Counted from the first letter of the stretch, positions 49,103 to 59,174 are shown. The stretch: DNA of 64,000 nt from Nocardioides scoriae (GCF_900104965.1 NZ_LT629757.1:496001-560000), one strand, 5' to 3'. The notes: generated from the letters alone by a model not told the origin. Program-made: numbers and translations.

Positions 49103-50395
49103 TCAGGCCATGGCTCCGAGGGGCCGGTAGGTGACGTCGGGGAACACGGTGGGCAGGGAGCGCTCGGGGAAGCGTCTGGTGAGGATCTCGCCGAGGACGT
49201 TGCGGTAGTCGGTGGTGACCTTGAGGTCTCCCTCGGCCAGGGCGTTGGCGTCGAGGCCGGGCCAGGTGCCGTAGTACTTGCCGCCCTTCACGCCGGCGCC
49301 GGCGAGCAGCATCATGTTGCCCCAGCCGTGGTCGAAGCCGCCGGAGCCGTTCTCGGCGACGCGGCGGCCGAACTCGGAGATGGTGACGACGGTGACGCGG
49401 CTGCGTAGGGGGCCGAGGTCGGTGAGGAACGCGGCCAGGGACTGGGCGAAGCCGTCGACGCTGGCCTGCATGCTGCCCCAGCCGACGGGGCCGTAGCCGG
49501 AGTGGTAGTCCCAGGAGCCGGCGTCGATGGCGATGACGTCGGTGCCGAGGTCGGCGCGGATGAGTCGTGCGGCCGACTTCAGGGGTTCGGCGAAGGGGTC
49601 GGCGTTCCAGGCGGTGGGGTAGGCGGTGGTGGGGGCGGGGACGGCGGCGATGGTGGAGCCGCTGGTGCGGGAGATGGTGAGGGCGTCGCCGGCGGCGCGG
49701 CCCATGGCGCCGGTGTACTGGCTCCAGGCGGTGGTGAGGCTGTTGTAGCGGCGGGTCTCGTTGCCGGAGTCGAGGCCGGGGACCTTGAGGTCGTCGAGGC
49801 TGGAGGCGGCCAGGACGGGGTGGGTGCCGGCCAGGGCGGTGGTGGCGTAGGGCTGGCCGAGCTGGACGGCGTCGAGGATGCCGCCGTTGGCGGAGGAGGG
49901 GCCCATGCCGATCATGCGGTTGATCCAGCCGGAGCGGGCGTCGGATCCGGGGGCGGCGTCCTCGATCTCCTCGATGGCTGAGAAGTGGGAGCGGTTGGCG
50001 ACGGGGAGGCCGACGGCGTGGACGGCGGCGAGCTCGCCGGAGGCCCAGAAGGGCTTGAGGGGGGCCATCTTGGGGTGGAGGCCGAACATGGCGTCGGCGC
50101 AGACGACCTGGTCCTTGGCGATGGCGGTGGTGGGGCGGGCCTTGTAGTAGCCGGGGTCGCCGTGGGGCACGACCATGCCGAGGCCGTCGATGCCGCCGCG
50201 CAGGGAGAGCACGACCAGGGTGTTGCCGCCCTTGACGCCGGCGTAGCTGGTCTGCATGAGGGCGTCGCCGAACATCTGGGTCACGGCCATGCCGGTGCCC
50301 AGGCCCAGGGCGCCCTGCAGCACCGAGCGACGGCTGGTCCGGAACCCGTCGCAGCAGGTGTCGGCGTCGGGTCGGTGGTCGGAGGTGGTGGTCAT
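49103..50395 (-). CDS. DUF1501 protein with Tat signal
   Basis: The 430-residue protein has a twin-arginine signal (FRTSRRSVLQGALGLGTGMA, residues about 18-37), so it is exported folded. The body has LVVLSLRGGIDGLGMVVPHG, GLHPKMAPLKPFW, RSHFSA and ISEFGRRVAENGSGGFDHGW, the DUF1501 core that resembles sulfatase/alkaline phosphatase folds. Function is unknown. It starts 9 nt after the DUF1800 stop, the usual gene pair. Confidence 0.9.
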   Translation of the reverse strand: MTTTSDHRPDADTCCDGFRTSRRSVLQGALGLGTGMAVTQMFGDALMQTSYAGVKGGNTLVVLSLRGGIDGLGMVVPHGDPGYYKARPTTAIAKDQVVCADAMFGLHPKMAPLKPFWASGELAAVHAVGLPVANRSHFSAIEEIEDAAPGSDARSGWINRMIGMGPSSANGGILDAVQLGQPYATTALAGTHPVLAASSLDDLKVPGLDSGNETRRYNSLTTAWSQYTGAMGRAAGDALTISRTSGSTIAAVPAPTTAYPTAWNADPFAEPLKSAARLIRADLGTDVIAIDAGSWDYHSGYGPVGWGSMQASVDGFAQSLAAFLTDLGPLRSRVTVVTISEFGRRVAENGSGGFDHGWGNMMLLAGAGVKGGKYYGTWPGLDANALAEGDLKVTTDYRNVLGEILTRRFPERSLPTVFPDVTYRPLGAMA

Positions 50396-50404
50396 CGCGT
50401 GTCC

Positions 50405-52129
50405 TCAGGGAGCCATGTGGTCGGGGTTGTCGAGCAGCGAGGCGGTCAGCGAGGGCGCCATCCAGCGGGCGACGGCGGAGTCCTTGTTGACGGTCACGGA
50501 CGGTCCGCTGACCCCGGCCGCCTGGAGGGCGACCTGCTGGAGGCGGGCATCGGCCGAGCGGCCGAGCCAGCGCTGGCACAGGTGCTCGACGTAGGCGTCG
50601 AAGCGCAGCGACGCGGCGGGCAGCCACCCGGCGTACGGCGTGTACGCCGCGCCCCGGGGGTACCAGCCGCCCGCGTGGGCCCAGTGCATGGAGTAGGAGC
50701 CGAACATCCGGGAGGCCGACGACCACGCCGTGGTCGCGCTGGGAGGCCCGTCGGGCCGGGGCCAGGAGAACAGCGCCTCGCCGCCGTGCGTCCAGTTGGC
50801 GGCGTTGGACCACGCGCCGTCGGTGTCCGGCGCGGCGTTCACGTCGACCTCGAGCACGCGTGCGGTGGCGACCAGGTCGTCGATGGGCGTGCGGACCTTG
50901 AGCCCCGACGACCCGGCGAACTCGGGGTGGGTGGCCAGCGCGGTCAGCATGGCGCCGATGGAGGTGCCGTTGGCCAGGTAGGCCTGCGCCAGGGTGTCGA
51001 CCAGGCCGGCCGAGGGCGCGTCGGAGACCAGGTGGCGCGCCAGCTTGGTGGCCAGGTTCGTGGCGGTCGCGGGGTGGCGGGCCAGGTAGCGCAGGTAGGC
51101 CTCGGTGACCGACTGGCCGTCGGCGGCGGGGTTGGCGTGGCTGAAGCCCAGGACGCTGACCGGGCCGACGTAGTGGGCGGCGGTCTTGTAGTAGCCGTCG
51201 AAGCTCTCGCCCCAGTCGACGGTGTAGCCGGAGAGGATCTTCGCGGAGTCCTTGACCATCGCCTCGGTGTAGCCCGCGCCCCGGCCGACGGTGTGGAGCT
51301 CGAGCAGCTCGCGGCCCTGGTTCTCGTTGGGCTTGTCGCGGACGTTCTTCCAGTTGTCGAGGTAGAGCCGCATCGCGGGGTGCAGCGCGGTGGCGACCAG
51401 CAGGTCCTCGAACCGGCCCAGCGCGTGGCGACGGATGGTGGCGTCGTAGTCGAACCGGTGCACCCAGGCGCGGTCGTGGTGCAGCGCGACGTGGAGGTTG
51501 TCGGACCAGAAGCCGGTCATCCGCTCCAGCACGGTGCGCTCGGAGTAGACGCGGCGCAGGATCGACCAGTTGCCGAGCTCGTGGTTGTACTCCCAACCGC
51601 CCTTGACGCTGGTGATCTGGTTGGTCCACCGGGTCGCGGGGGAGTCGGTGCGCAGGCTGGTGAACCAGCCGTCGACGGTCGCGACCTTGGGGTGCTCGAC
51701 GAACCGCTCCGGGGTGAGCTGGGCGGCCAGCCACTCCTCGGGGGTGCCGACGGAGCGGAGCTGGGCCAGGGCACGCTGGGAGAAGCCGGTGCCGAAGCGG
51801 TTGAGGAACAGCCGCTCGCGGGCGCTGGCCTTCAGGGTCGCGCTCATGGCGGGGGTCGCCACCAGCGGCACCGGCGCGCCCGGCTCCACCGTCGGCTGGC
51901 TGGGCTGCGTCGGCTGGGTCGGGGTGGGCTCGGCCGGCTGCGTCGGGGCGGGCTGCGTGGGCGCCGGCTGCGTGGGCTGGGCCGGGGCGCTGGGGCTCGG
52001 TGACGCCGGGGCCGGGGTGGGCGTCGGGGCCGGGCTCGGCTTCGGCGTGGGCTTCGGCGTGGGCTTCACGCTGACCGGGCGGCGCTTCTTGCGCCGCTTC
52101 CTGCGCTTCTTGGTGTCGATGAGCGCCAT
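50405..52129 (-). CDS. DUF1800 protein with poly-basic and Pro-rich N-terminus
   Basis: The 574-residue protein has a DUF1800 core (FLNRFGTGFSQRALAQLRSV; MTGFWSDNLHVALHHDRAWV; LYLDNWKNVRDKPNENQGRE; HARHLVSDAP-like blocks). Residues 7-17 are eleven consecutive Lys/Arg. A linker of about 70 residues then repeats KPTPKPTPKPSPAP and QPAPTQPAPTQP. There is no Sec or Tat signal, although the partner has one. Export as a complex with DUF1501 or a cytosolic role are both possible. Confidence 0.88.
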   Translation of the reverse strand: MALIDTKKRRKRRKKRRPVSVKPTPKPTPKPSPAPTPTPAPASPSPSAPAQPTQPAPTQPAPTQPAEPTPTQPTQPSQPTVEPGAPVPLVATPAMSATLKASARERLFLNRFGTGFSQRALAQLRSVGTPEEWLAAQLTPERFVEHPKVATVDGWFTSLRTDSPATRWTNQITSVKGGWEYNHELGNWSILRRVYSERTVLERMTGFWSDNLHVALHHDRAWVHRFDYDATIRRHALGRFEDLLVATALHPAMRLYLDNWKNVRDKPNENQGRELLELHTVGRGAGYTEAMVKDSAKILSGYTVDWGESFDGYYKTAAHYVGPVSVLGFSHANPAADGQSVTEAYLRYLARHPATATNLATKLARHLVSDAPSAGLVDTLAQAYLANGTSIGAMLTALATHPEFAGSSGLKVRTPIDDLVATARVLEVDVNAAPDTDGAWSNAANWTHGGEALFSWPRPDGPPSATTAWSSASRMFGSYSMHWAHAGGWYPRGAAYTPYAGWLPAASLRFDAYVEHLCQRWLGRSADARLQQVALQAAGVSGPSVTVNKDSAVARWMAPSLTASLLDNPDHMAP

Positions 52130-52300
52130 CAGGTGTCCTCGCGGGAGTCGAGCCGACGTTGAGTCCCCGGGAGGTGGGACCGCGGTGTCACCACCGGCCG
52201 GGGAGGCTCCAGTCTGCGCAAGAAACGCGACTAATGGGCCAAAACACGGAAACTACCTAAAACGGACACCAACTCGCGTGTCCCCCTGCTGACCGGGTGC

Positions 52301-53173
52301 TCAGAAGGTGTGCTCCTGCGAGGGGAACGAGCCGTCGCGGACCTCGTCGGCGTAGGTCCGGGCCGCGTCGAGCAGCGTGGTGCGGACGTCGGCGTACTGC
52401 TTGACGAAGCGGGCCATCCGACCGCCCCGCAGGCCGAAGGCGTCCTGCCACACCAGCACCTGGCCGTCGCAGTCCGGGCCGGCGCCGATGCCGATCGTGG
52501 GGATGCCCAGCTCGCGGGTGACCTGGGCGGCCACGTCGCCGGGCACCATCTCCATCACCACGGCGAACGCGCCGGCGTCCTCCACGGCGTGCGCGTCGGC
52601 CAGCACCCGCTCGGCGGCCTCGCCGCGGCCCTGCACGCGGTAGCCGCCCAGGGTGTGCTCGCTCTGCGGGGTGAAGCCGATGTGGGCCATCACCGGCACC
52701 CCGCCGCGGGAGAGCAGCTCGATCTGCGGGGCCATCTCGCGCCCGCCCTCGAGCTTGACGGCGTGGGCGCCGCCCTCCTTCATGAACCGCACGGCGGTGT
52801 CGTAGGCCTGCTGCGGCGAGCCCTGGTAGGAGCCGAACGGCAGGTCGCCGACCACGAGCGCCCGGCGGGCGGAGCGCGCCACCGCCCGGGTCAGCGGCAG
52901 CAGCTCGTCGACGGTCACCGGGAGCGAGGTCTCGTTGCCGAGCACGTTGTTGGACGCGCTGTCGCCGACGAGCAGCACCTCGACCCCGGCCTCGTCGAAG
53001 ATCTCCGCGGTGTACATGTCGTACGCCGTGAGCATGGCGAACCGCTCGCCGCGCTGCTTGCGCTCGCGCAGGCCGTGGGTGCGGATCCGCTTGGCAGGGA
53101 TGCCGGTCGCGCCGGGGGTGGTCGGGGCAGCGGCCGGGGCGCCGGAGCCGTACGGCGCGGTCTCTTCGCTCAT
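52301..53173 (-). CDS. panB: 3-methyl-2-oxobutanoate hydroxymethyltransferase
   Basis: The 290-residue enzyme makes ketopantoate from ketoisovalerate and methylene-tetrahydrofolate, the first committed step to pantothenate and CoA. Motifs are [77 protein letters not shown] and [20 protein letters not shown]. An N-terminal extension of about 30 residues is low-complexity. The ATG follows TAGCGT at 6 nt. panC and panD are not in the window. Confidence 0.95.
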   Translation of the reverse strand: MSEETAPYGSGAPAAAPTTPGATGIPAKRIRTHGLRERKQRGERFAMLTAYDMYTAEIFDEAGVEVLLVGDSASNNVLGNETSLPVTVDELLPLTRAVARSARRALVVGDLPFGSYQGSPQQAYDTAVRFMKEGGAHAVKLEGGREMAPQIELLSRGGVPVMAHIGFTPQSEHTLGGYRVQGRGEAAERVLADAHAVEDAGAFAVVMEMVPGDVAAQVTRELGIPTIGIGAGPDCDGQVLVWQDAFGLRGGRMARFVKQYADVRTTLLDAARTYADEVRDGSFPSQEHTF

Positions 53174-53179
53174 GGCGCC

Positions 53180-53185
53180 ACGCTA
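53180..53185 (-). promoter_or_regulatory. -10 box of panB
   Basis: TAGCGT on the minus strand, 6 nt before ATG 53173. Confidence 0.5.
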
Positions 53186-53255
53186 GCGGTCCGTCGCGCC
53201 CGGGCGGGACCGAGCCGGACCGGTCGCCGGGCGGGCGTTCTGCGACACTGGCGAG

Positions 53256-55304
53256 GTGGACTTCTCCTCGGCCTACGCCCACGGATACGCCCGCGTCGCG
53301 GCCTGCACGATGCCGGTCGCGCTCGCCGACCCGGCCACCAACGCGGCGACCGTGCTCGAGCAGGCGCGGGCCTGCCACGACGAGGGCGTCGCCGTCGCGC
53401 TGTTCCCGGAGCTGTGCCTGACGGGCTACTCCATCGACGACCTGGTGATGCAGGACGTGCTGCTCGACGCCGTGCGCGCGGCCATCGCCACCCTGGTCGC
53501 CGCCAGCCGGGAGCTGCGCCCGCTGCTGGTGGTCGGCGCCCCGCTGCTCCACGACAACCGGCTGCACAACTGTGCCGTCGTGATCCACCGCGGCGAGGTG
53601 CTCGGCGTGGCGCCCAAGTCGTTCCTGCCGACCTACCGCGAGTTCTACGAGGCCCGCCACTACGCCGCCGGCGCCGGCCTGACCGGCGGCACCATCGAGC
53701 TGGACGGCGTCGAGGTGCCCTTCGGCACCGACCTGCTGTTCCGGGCCACCGACGTGCCCGGGCTGACCGTCTTCGCCGAGGTCTGCGAGGACCTGTGGGT
53801 GCCGGTGCCGCCGAGCGCGCGGGCCGCCCTGGCCGGGGCGACGGTGCTGCTCAACCTGTCCGGCTCGCCCATCACGGTGGCCCGGGCCGAGGACCGGCGG
53901 CTGCTGGTCCGCTCGGCCGCGGCGCGCTGCCTCGCGGCGTACGTCTACGCGGCGGCGGGGGAGGGCGAGTCGACGACCGACCTGTCCTGGGACGGCCAGA
54001 CGATGGTCTACGAGTGCGGCGACCTCCTGGGGGAGTCCGAGCGCTTCCCGTCGGGCCCGCGCCGCACGGTCGTCGACGTCGACCTCGACCGCTTGCGCCA
54101 GGACCGGCTCCGGCAGGGCACCTTCGACGACAACCGTCGCCAGCTCGGCATCGACCGGGCGGCGTGGACCGAGGTCGAGTTCGCCCTCGAGCCGCCCCCG
54201 GGCGACATCGGGCTGCTGCGCAAGGTCGACCGCTTCCCGTTCGTGCCCGACGACCCGGCGCGGCTGGCGCAGGACTGCTACGAGGCCTACAACATCCAGG
54301 TCAGCGGCCTGGAGCAGCGGCTGCGGGCCATCGGCCACCCCCGGGTCGTCATCGGCGTCTCCGGCGGCCTGGACTCCACCCACGCGCTGATCGTCGCGGC
54401 CAAGGCGATGGACCGGCTGGGCCGCCCGCGCAGCGACATCCTCGCCTTCACCATGCCCGGCTTCGCGACCGGCGAGACCACCAAGGGGTTCGCCACCGAC
54501 CTCTCGGCCGCGCTCGGGGTGAGCTTCGAGGAGCTCGACATCCGGCCCGCGGCCACCCAGCTGCTGGCCGACATGGGCCACCCCTTCGCCCGGGGCGAGG
54601 AGGTCTACGACGTCACCTTCGAGAACGTCCAGGCCGGCCTGCGCACCGACTACCTGTTCCGCCTGGCCAACCAGCGCGGCGGCATCGTCCTGGGCACCGG
54701 TGACCTCTCGGAGCTGGCGCTGGGCTGGTGCACGTACGGCGTCGGCGACCAGATGTCGCACTACACGGTCAACTCCGGGGTGCCCAAGACGCTGGTCCAG
54801 CACCTCATCCGGTGGGTGGTGAGCAGCGAGCAGCTGGGCGGTCCCGACGACGCGGTCAACCAGCTGCTGTCGGCCATCGTGCTGCAGGAGATCACCCCCG
54901 AGCTGGTGCCGACCCGTGAGGGCGAGGTGCCCCAGAGCACCGAGTCGAGCGTGGGCCCGTACGCCCTGCAGGACTTCACCCTCTTCCACACCCTGCGCCA
55001 CGGGCTGCGACCGACCCGGATCGCCTTCCTGGCGCTGCACGCCTGGCGTGACGTCGACGCCGGCGAGTGGCCCGCGAACTTCCCCGAGGAGCACCGCGCC
55101 GCCTACGACCTGCCCGAGATCCGGCGCTGGCTCGGCGTCTTCGTGCAGCGGTTCTTCAGCAGCCAGTTCAAGCGCTCGGCCCTGCCCAACGGCCCCAAGG
55201 TCGTCGCCGGCGGCACCATGTCGCCCCGGGGCGACTGGCGGATGCCCAGCGACGCCAGCGCCGCGGCCTGGAAGGCCGACCTGGCGCGCGTGCCGGAGGC
55301 CTGA
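53256..55304 (+). CDS. nadE: Glutamine-dependent NAD+ synthetase
   Basis: The 682-residue enzyme joins a nitrilase-type glutaminase to a synthetase, the length of the mycobacterial enzyme. Glutaminase residues: Glu in [12 protein letters not shown], Lys in [14 protein letters not shown] and Cys in FAEVCEDLW. The synthetase P-loop is [20 protein letters not shown], with [16 protein letters not shown] and a C-terminal [13 protein letters not shown]. It converts deamido-NAD to NAD using ammonia channelled from glutamine. GTG 53256 has GACACT 6 nt upstream. It is followed after 3 nt by a GATase gene. Confidence 0.96.
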   Translation: MDFSSAYAHGYARVAACTMPVALADPATNAATVLEQARACHDEGVAVALFPELCLTGYSIDDLVMQDVLLDAVRAAIATLVAASRELRPLLVVGAPLLHDNRLHNCAVVIHRGEVLGVAPKSFLPTYREFYEARHYAAGAGLTGGTIELDGVEVPFGTDLLFRATDVPGLTVFAEVCEDLWVPVPPSARAALAGATVLLNLSGSPITVARAEDRRLLVRSAAARCLAAYVYAAAGEGESTTDLSWDGQTMVYECGDLLGESERFPSGPRRTVVDVDLDRLRQDRLRQGTFDDNRRQLGIDRAAWTEVEFALEPPPGDIGLLRKVDRFPFVPDDPARLAQDCYEAYNIQVSGLEQRLRAIGHPRVVIGVSGGLDSTHALIVAAKAMDRLGRPRSDILAFTMPGFATGETTKGFATDLSAALGVSFEELDIRPAATQLLADMGHPFARGEEVYDVTFENVQAGLRTDYLFRLANQRGGIVLGTGDLSELALGWCTYGVGDQMSHYTVNSGVPKTLVQHLIRWVVSSEQLGGPDDAVNQLLSAIVLQEITPELVPTREGEVPQSTESSVGPYALQDFTLFHTLRHGLRPTRIAFLALHAWRDVDAGEWPANFPEEHRAAYDLPEIRRWLGVFVQRFFSSQFKRSALPNGPKVVAGGTMSPRGDWRMPSDASAAAWKADLARVPEA

Positions 55305-55307
55305 GCG

Positions 55308-56060
55308 GTGCCGACGGAGCCCCGGACCCGGGACGGCCGCGCCCCGCGGGTGCTGGTGGTCGAGCACGAGGCGCAGGCGCCGGCGGCGCTGCTGGGCCGC
55401 TGGCTGGTCGAGGCGGGCGCCGTGCTCGACGTGTGCCGTCCCTACCTCGGCGAGGACCTGCCCGAGGACCTCGCCGGCCACGACGTGCTGCTGGTGCTCG
55501 GCGGCTCGATGGGCGCGCACGACGACGCCGAGGCCGCCTGGCTGCCGGGCACGCGCGCGCTGCTGCGCGAGGCGGCCGGGAGCGGCGTACCCGCCCTCGG
55601 GGTGTGCCTGGGCCACCAGCTCGCCGCGGTCGCCCTCGGGGGCAGCTCGCGTCCCGACCCGGCCGGCCAGCAGCTCGGCCTGCTTGCCGTCGGGTGGAGC
55701 GAGGAGGCCGCCGCCGACCCGCTGCTCGGCCCGCTCACCGGGACCGCACGGCGCGGGCTGCACTGGAACGGCGACGTCGTGCAGGACCAGCCGCCCGGCA
55801 CCGTCGTGCTGGCCCGCGCTCCCGGCGGCGAGCTCCAGGCGGCCCGGTTCGCCCCGTCGGTGTGGGGCGTGCAGCTGCACCCCGAGGTCGACGAGCACGT
55901 GGTGGCCGACTGGGCCGACGACGACCCGGGGGAGCAGCCCCGCGAGCGCCTCGACGAGGTCGTACGTCGCGTGGCCGCCGCCCGCGGCGAGCTCGAGGCC
56001 GCCTGGCGACCGCTCGCGACCTCGCTGCTGGGCCTCGTCGGAACCTTTACCAGCCCTTAG
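55308..56060 (+). CDS. Class I glutamine amidotransferase
   Basis: The 250-residue protein has the triad: Cys in PALGVCLGHQLAAVALG, His and Glu in VWGVQLHPEVDE. LLVLGGSMGAHDD is the oxyanion region. It lacks a fused synthase, so it hydrolyses glutamine for a partner or acts on a gamma-glutamyl compound such as a gamma-glutamyl polyamine. It starts 3 nt after nadE, so it is co-transcribed, although nadE already carries its own glutaminase. Confidence 0.9.
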   Translation: MPTEPRTRDGRAPRVLVVEHEAQAPAALLGRWLVEAGAVLDVCRPYLGEDLPEDLAGHDVLLVLGGSMGAHDDAEAAWLPGTRALLREAAGSGVPALGVCLGHQLAAVALGGSSRPDPAGQQLGLLAVGWSEEAAADPLLGPLTGTARRGLHWNGDVVQDQPPGTVVLARAPGGELQAARFAPSVWGVQLHPEVDEHVVADWADDDPGEQPRERLDEVVRRVAAARGELEAAWRPLATSLLGLVGTFTSP

Positions 56061-56161
56061 GACATCGCTGGTCCGGGCTTAGGCCCGACCGCGGCACGCT
56101 CCTCCCATCACCCGCACCGAGGACCTCGACGAGGCCGGCGGGACCGAGGAGGAGGAACCCC

Positions 56162-56548
56162 GTGAAGAAGACCCTGACCCTGGTCGTGGCCGCCGGCATC
56201 GCGGCGCTGGTCGCCGTCGGCGCCGGCGTGTGGCTCGTCGTGGGCGGCGGTGACGCGGAGGCCTCGGACCGCGGGAGCTGCGGCCAGGCGACGTACACCC
56301 TCAGCGCGGAGCGCGAGGACGGCGGCGTCGACGTGGGTCTCGAGCTCCAGTCCGCGGCCCCCGGCGAGAGCTGGACCGTCGCCCTGGCCCAGGGCGGCAC
56401 CGTCCTGGTCGAGGGCCAGCGCACGACCGACGAGGACGCCGAGCTCGACGTCGACTCGTTCGTGCCCGACGCCGCCGACGACCTCGAGCTCGTCGCGACC
56501 CTCGCCCCCGAGCAGGGCGACGACTGCACCGCCCGCGTCACCCTCTGA
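56162..56548 (+). CDS. Secreted or membrane-anchored small protein, paralog 1
   Basis: The 128-residue protein has an N-terminal helix MKKTLTLVVAAGIAALVAVG then VWLVVGGG. The rest is a beta-rich domain with CGQATYTLSAEREDGG, APGESWTVALAQGG, DVDSFVPDAADDLELVATLA and a final CTAR pair. Two Cys (in SCGQ and DDCTA) could form a disulfide across the domain. GAGGAGGAAC precedes the GTG. Function is unknown. Confidence 0.75.
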   Translation: MKKTLTLVVAAGIAALVAVGAGVWLVVGGGDAEASDRGSCGQATYTLSAEREDGGVDVGLELQSAAPGESWTVALAQGGTVLVEGQRTTDEDAELDVDSFVPDAADDLELVATLAPEQGDDCTARVTL

Positions 56549-56646
56549 CGCCTGCACCCCGCGCCCCACCGGCCCCGCCGGACGCACCACCGCACCACCC
56601 GCACGACCCCATCCACCCATCCGCACCACCCACCCCTGGAGCCACC

Positions 56647-57024
56647 ATGAAGAAGCTCGTCGCCGCCGGTCTGCTCACCGCCGTCACCGTCCCCGCCACC
56701 CTGTTGGTCGCCACCCCCGCCCAGGCCGACATCGAGCGCACCGCCCGCTGCGGTGCCGCGACCTACGAGCTCAACGTCGACCGCGAGCGCGGCGGCTTCG
56801 ACGTCGACACCGACCTCGAGGACGCCCGCCCCGGCAGCACCTGGCGCGTGCTGATGAAGCACGACGGCAAGACCTTCTACAACAAGGTCCGCACCGCCGA
56901 CGACGAGGGCGAGATCAGCGTCGACCGCTTCCGCGGCAACACCGCCGGCAAGGACACCTTCGTGGTCGAGGTCCGCAGGAGCGGGAGCACCACCACCTGC
57001 ACGTCGAAGATCGTCACCCGCTGA
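56647..57024 (+). CDS. Secreted small protein, paralog 2
   Basis: The 125-residue protein has a clear signal peptide (MKKLVAAGLLTAVTVPATLL...AQA, cut near residue 27). The mature domain parallels the gene upstream: CGAATYELNVDRERGG, RPGSTWRVLMKHDG, SVDRFRGNTAGKDTFVVEVR and a final CTSK. Both Cys positions are kept. The pair is a tandem duplication with one secreted and one more likely anchored. Function is unknown. Confidence 0.8.
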   Translation: MKKLVAAGLLTAVTVPATLLVATPAQADIERTARCGAATYELNVDRERGGFDVDTDLEDARPGSTWRVLMKHDGKTFYNKVRTADDEGEISVDRFRGNTAGKDTFVVEVRRSGSTTTCTSKIVTR

Positions 57025-57046
57025 CCCACCCCGCACGACCCGTCGC

Positions 57047-57082
57047 GACGGCCCGGCAGACCCCACGGTCCGCCGGGCCGTC
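57047..57082. terminator. Bidirectional terminator hairpin
   Basis: An 11-bp perfect stem (GACGGCCCGGC with its complement) has a 14-nt loop. It lies between the convergent secreted-protein gene and histidine kinase. Confidence 0.65.
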
Positions 57083-57085
57083 CGC

Positions 57086-58384
57086 CTAGGACCCGGCCAG
57101 CTCCACCCGGACCGAGGCGCCGCCGAGCGGCGAGCGCCCGAGGACGAGCCGGCCGCCCGACTCGGCGGCGGTGCGCTCGGCGATCGCGAGGCCCAGCCCC
57201 GAGGAGCCCGCGCCGCTGGTGCCCCGACGCACGACCTCGAGGCCCTCGGGCAGGCCCGGGCCGGCGTCCTCGACCTCGACCACGGCACCCCCGCCGGCTC
57301 CCGGTCCGACGCTGACCCGCACGGCCGCGCCCTCGGGGGTGTGGCTGAAGACGTTGTCGAGCAGCACGTCGACCAGGGCCGCGAGGTCCTCGGCGCTGGC
57401 GCGGACCGGTGCCTCGGCGGGTGCGACCACGACCTCCATCGACCGGCCCTGGTCCTCGGCGAGCGGCACCCAGAACCGGATCCGCTCGGCCAGGGTGGTG
57501 ACCGCGTCGGTGCGGGGGTCCACGCCCTCCCGCTCGGAGCGCCGCGCCTCCCGGACGACCTGGTCGACCATGGCCTGGAGCTCGTCGAGGTCGGCGCCCA
57601 GCCGGCGTCGCTCGTCGGCGTCGGCGAGGGTCTCGATGCGCAGCCGCAGCGCGGTCACCGGCGTGCGCAGGCGGTGCGACAGGTCGGAGACCGACTCGCG
57701 CTCGCGGGCCAGCAGGAGCTCGATCCGGCCGACCAGCCGGTTGACGGCCGAGCCGAGCTCCTGCACCTCGACCGGGCCGGTCGGGGTGATCGGCTCGGTG
57801 TGGCGGGGGCTGCTGCCCAGCTGCTGGGTGTGGCGCGCCAGGGCCCGGAGCGGCACCACGAAGGTGCGCCCGAGCCGGTCGGCCAGCAGCAGCGCGCCGC
57901 CGAGCAGCACCAGGCCGAGCAGCGCCAGGATCAGCCAGGCACGGAGCACCTCGCCGGGGATGCCCGGCTGCAGCACCACGACCCGGATCACCGGCGTCTG
58001 GGAGGGCAGCGAGGAGCTGCCGCCGCGCGAGACCGGCACCAGGATCTGGGTGCCGTCGTCGACGTCGTCGACCCGGGCCCGTCCCGTCTCGCGGGCCTCC
58101 TGGACCCGGGCGTCCTCCTCGTCGTCGGGCCCGACGGCCGGACCGCCGGGGTAGAGCACGCTCGTGCGGGTGCCGGTCGAGGTGTTGATGCGGTCGAGGT
58201 AGACCGCGACGGCCCCGGTGTCCTGCCCCGAGACCACGCTCTCGGTCGCCTGCACCTCGAGGGCGGCGCGGGAGAGCCGGTCCTCCAGCGCGTAGCTGCG
58301 CACCAGCACGGCCATCGGCACGAGCATCGCCAGCAGCACCATCGACACGACGGCGGCGACGGTGAGGATCAGGCTGCGACGCAC
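57086..58384 (-). CDS. Membrane sensor histidine kinase, OmpR-type partner
   Basis: The 432-residue kinase has an N-terminal membrane helix (LTVAAVVSMVLLAMLVPMAV), an extracytoplasmic domain (about 30-150), a second helix (LILALLGLVLLGGALLLA) and then a HAMP linker. HisKA carries the His in SDLSHRLRTPVTALRL. The HATPase has LLDNVFSHTPEG, DAGPGLPEG and SGLGLAIAE. It starts 3 nt after the response regulator and its cognate partner is clear. The signal is unknown. Confidence 0.92.
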   Translation of the reverse strand: MRRSLILTVAAVVSMVLLAMLVPMAVLVRSYALEDRLSRAALEVQATESVVSGQDTGAVAVYLDRINTSTGTRTSVLYPGGPAVGPDDEEDARVQEARETGRARVDDVDDGTQILVPVSRGGSSSLPSQTPVIRVVVLQPGIPGEVLRAWLILALLGLVLLGGALLLADRLGRTFVVPLRALARHTQQLGSSPRHTEPITPTGPVEVQELGSAVNRLVGRIELLLARERESVSDLSHRLRTPVTALRLRIETLADADERRRLGADLDELQAMVDQVVREARRSEREGVDPRTDAVTTLAERIRFWVPLAEDQGRSMEVVVAPAEAPVRASAEDLAALVDVLLDNVFSHTPEGAAVRVSVGPGAGGGAVVEVEDAGPGLPEGLEVVRRGTSGAGSSGLGLAIAERTAAESGGRLVLGRSPLGGASVRVELAGS

Positions 58385-58387
58385 GGG

Positions 58388-59074
58388 CTACTGCTCCGGG
58401 GCGGTGAGGCGGATGCCGACGCCGCGGACGCTGACCAGGTAGCGCGGGTCGGCGGCCGACTCGCCCAGCTTGCGCCGCAGCCACGACAGGTGGACGTCGA
58501 CGGTCTTGTCCGAGCCGCCCCAGGGCTGCTGCCACACCTCGGCGAGCAGGTCCTTCTTGCTCACCACCTCGCCGGGCCGCTCGGCCAGGTGCACCAGCAG
58601 GTCGAACTCCTTGGGCGTCAGGTCGACCTCCCGCCCGTCCAGCCTCGTGCGACGCGCCGGCACGTCGATCTCCAGCCCGCCCACGCTCAGCAGCTGCCGG
58701 CGGGCCGGCCCCGCCCCCGTGCGCCGGAGCACCGCCCGGATCCGGGCCTCCAGCTGGGCGGTCGTGTAGGGCTTGACCACGTAGTCGTCGGCCCCCGCGT
58801 CCAGCGCCCCCACCAGTGCGGGGTCGTCGTCTCGCGCGCTGGCGATGATGACCGGCACGTCGCTGACCGAGCGCAGCATCGTCAGCACCTGGGTGCCGTC
58901 CACGTCGGGCAGCCCGAGGTCGAGGATGACCAGGTCGGGGCGGCTCTCGAGGGCCAGGTTGAGCCCGGCCATGCCGGTCGGCGCCGAGGACACGGCGTAC
59001 CCGCGCTCGCGCAGCGTGCGGACCAGCAACGGCCGGATCCGGTCGTCGTCCTCGATGATCAGCACCTGGGCCAC
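58388..59074 (-). CDS. OmpR/PhoB family response regulator
   Basis: The 228-residue regulator has a receiver domain with IIEDDDRIR (acidic pocket), the phospho-Asp in DLVILDLGLPDVDG, a Thr/Ser in IIASARDDD and Lys in VVKPYTTAQL. A winged-helix DNA-binding domain follows (about 130-225, with LTPKEFDLLVHLAERPGEVV and VDVHLSWLRRKLGE). It should control genes in answer to the adjacent kinase. The GTG has TAGGTT 6 nt upstream. Confidence 0.94.
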   Translation of the reverse strand: MAQVLIIEDDDRIRPLLVRTLRERGYAVSSAPTGMAGLNLALESRPDLVILDLGLPDVDGTQVLTMLRSVSDVPVIIASARDDDPALVGALDAGADDYVVKPYTTAQLEARIRAVLRRTGAGPARRQLLSVGGLEIDVPARRTRLDGREVDLTPKEFDLLVHLAERPGEVVSKKDLLAEVWQQPWGGSDKTVDVHLSWLRRKLGESAADPRYLVSVRGVGIRLTAPEQ

Positions 59075-59080
59075 GCCCGC

Positions 59081-59086
59081 AACCTA
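59081..59086 (-). promoter_or_regulatory. -10 box of the two-component operon
   Basis: TAGGTT on the minus strand, 6 nt before the response regulator GTG. Confidence 0.45.
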
Positions 59087-59174
59087 CCCAGGCGCCGGGC
59101 GGTCCCGCCCGACTTGGGCTGCCCTTAACCCTCGCCTAGCGTGCCGTGGAGGTACGCCGAGCAGACTGGTCGCC

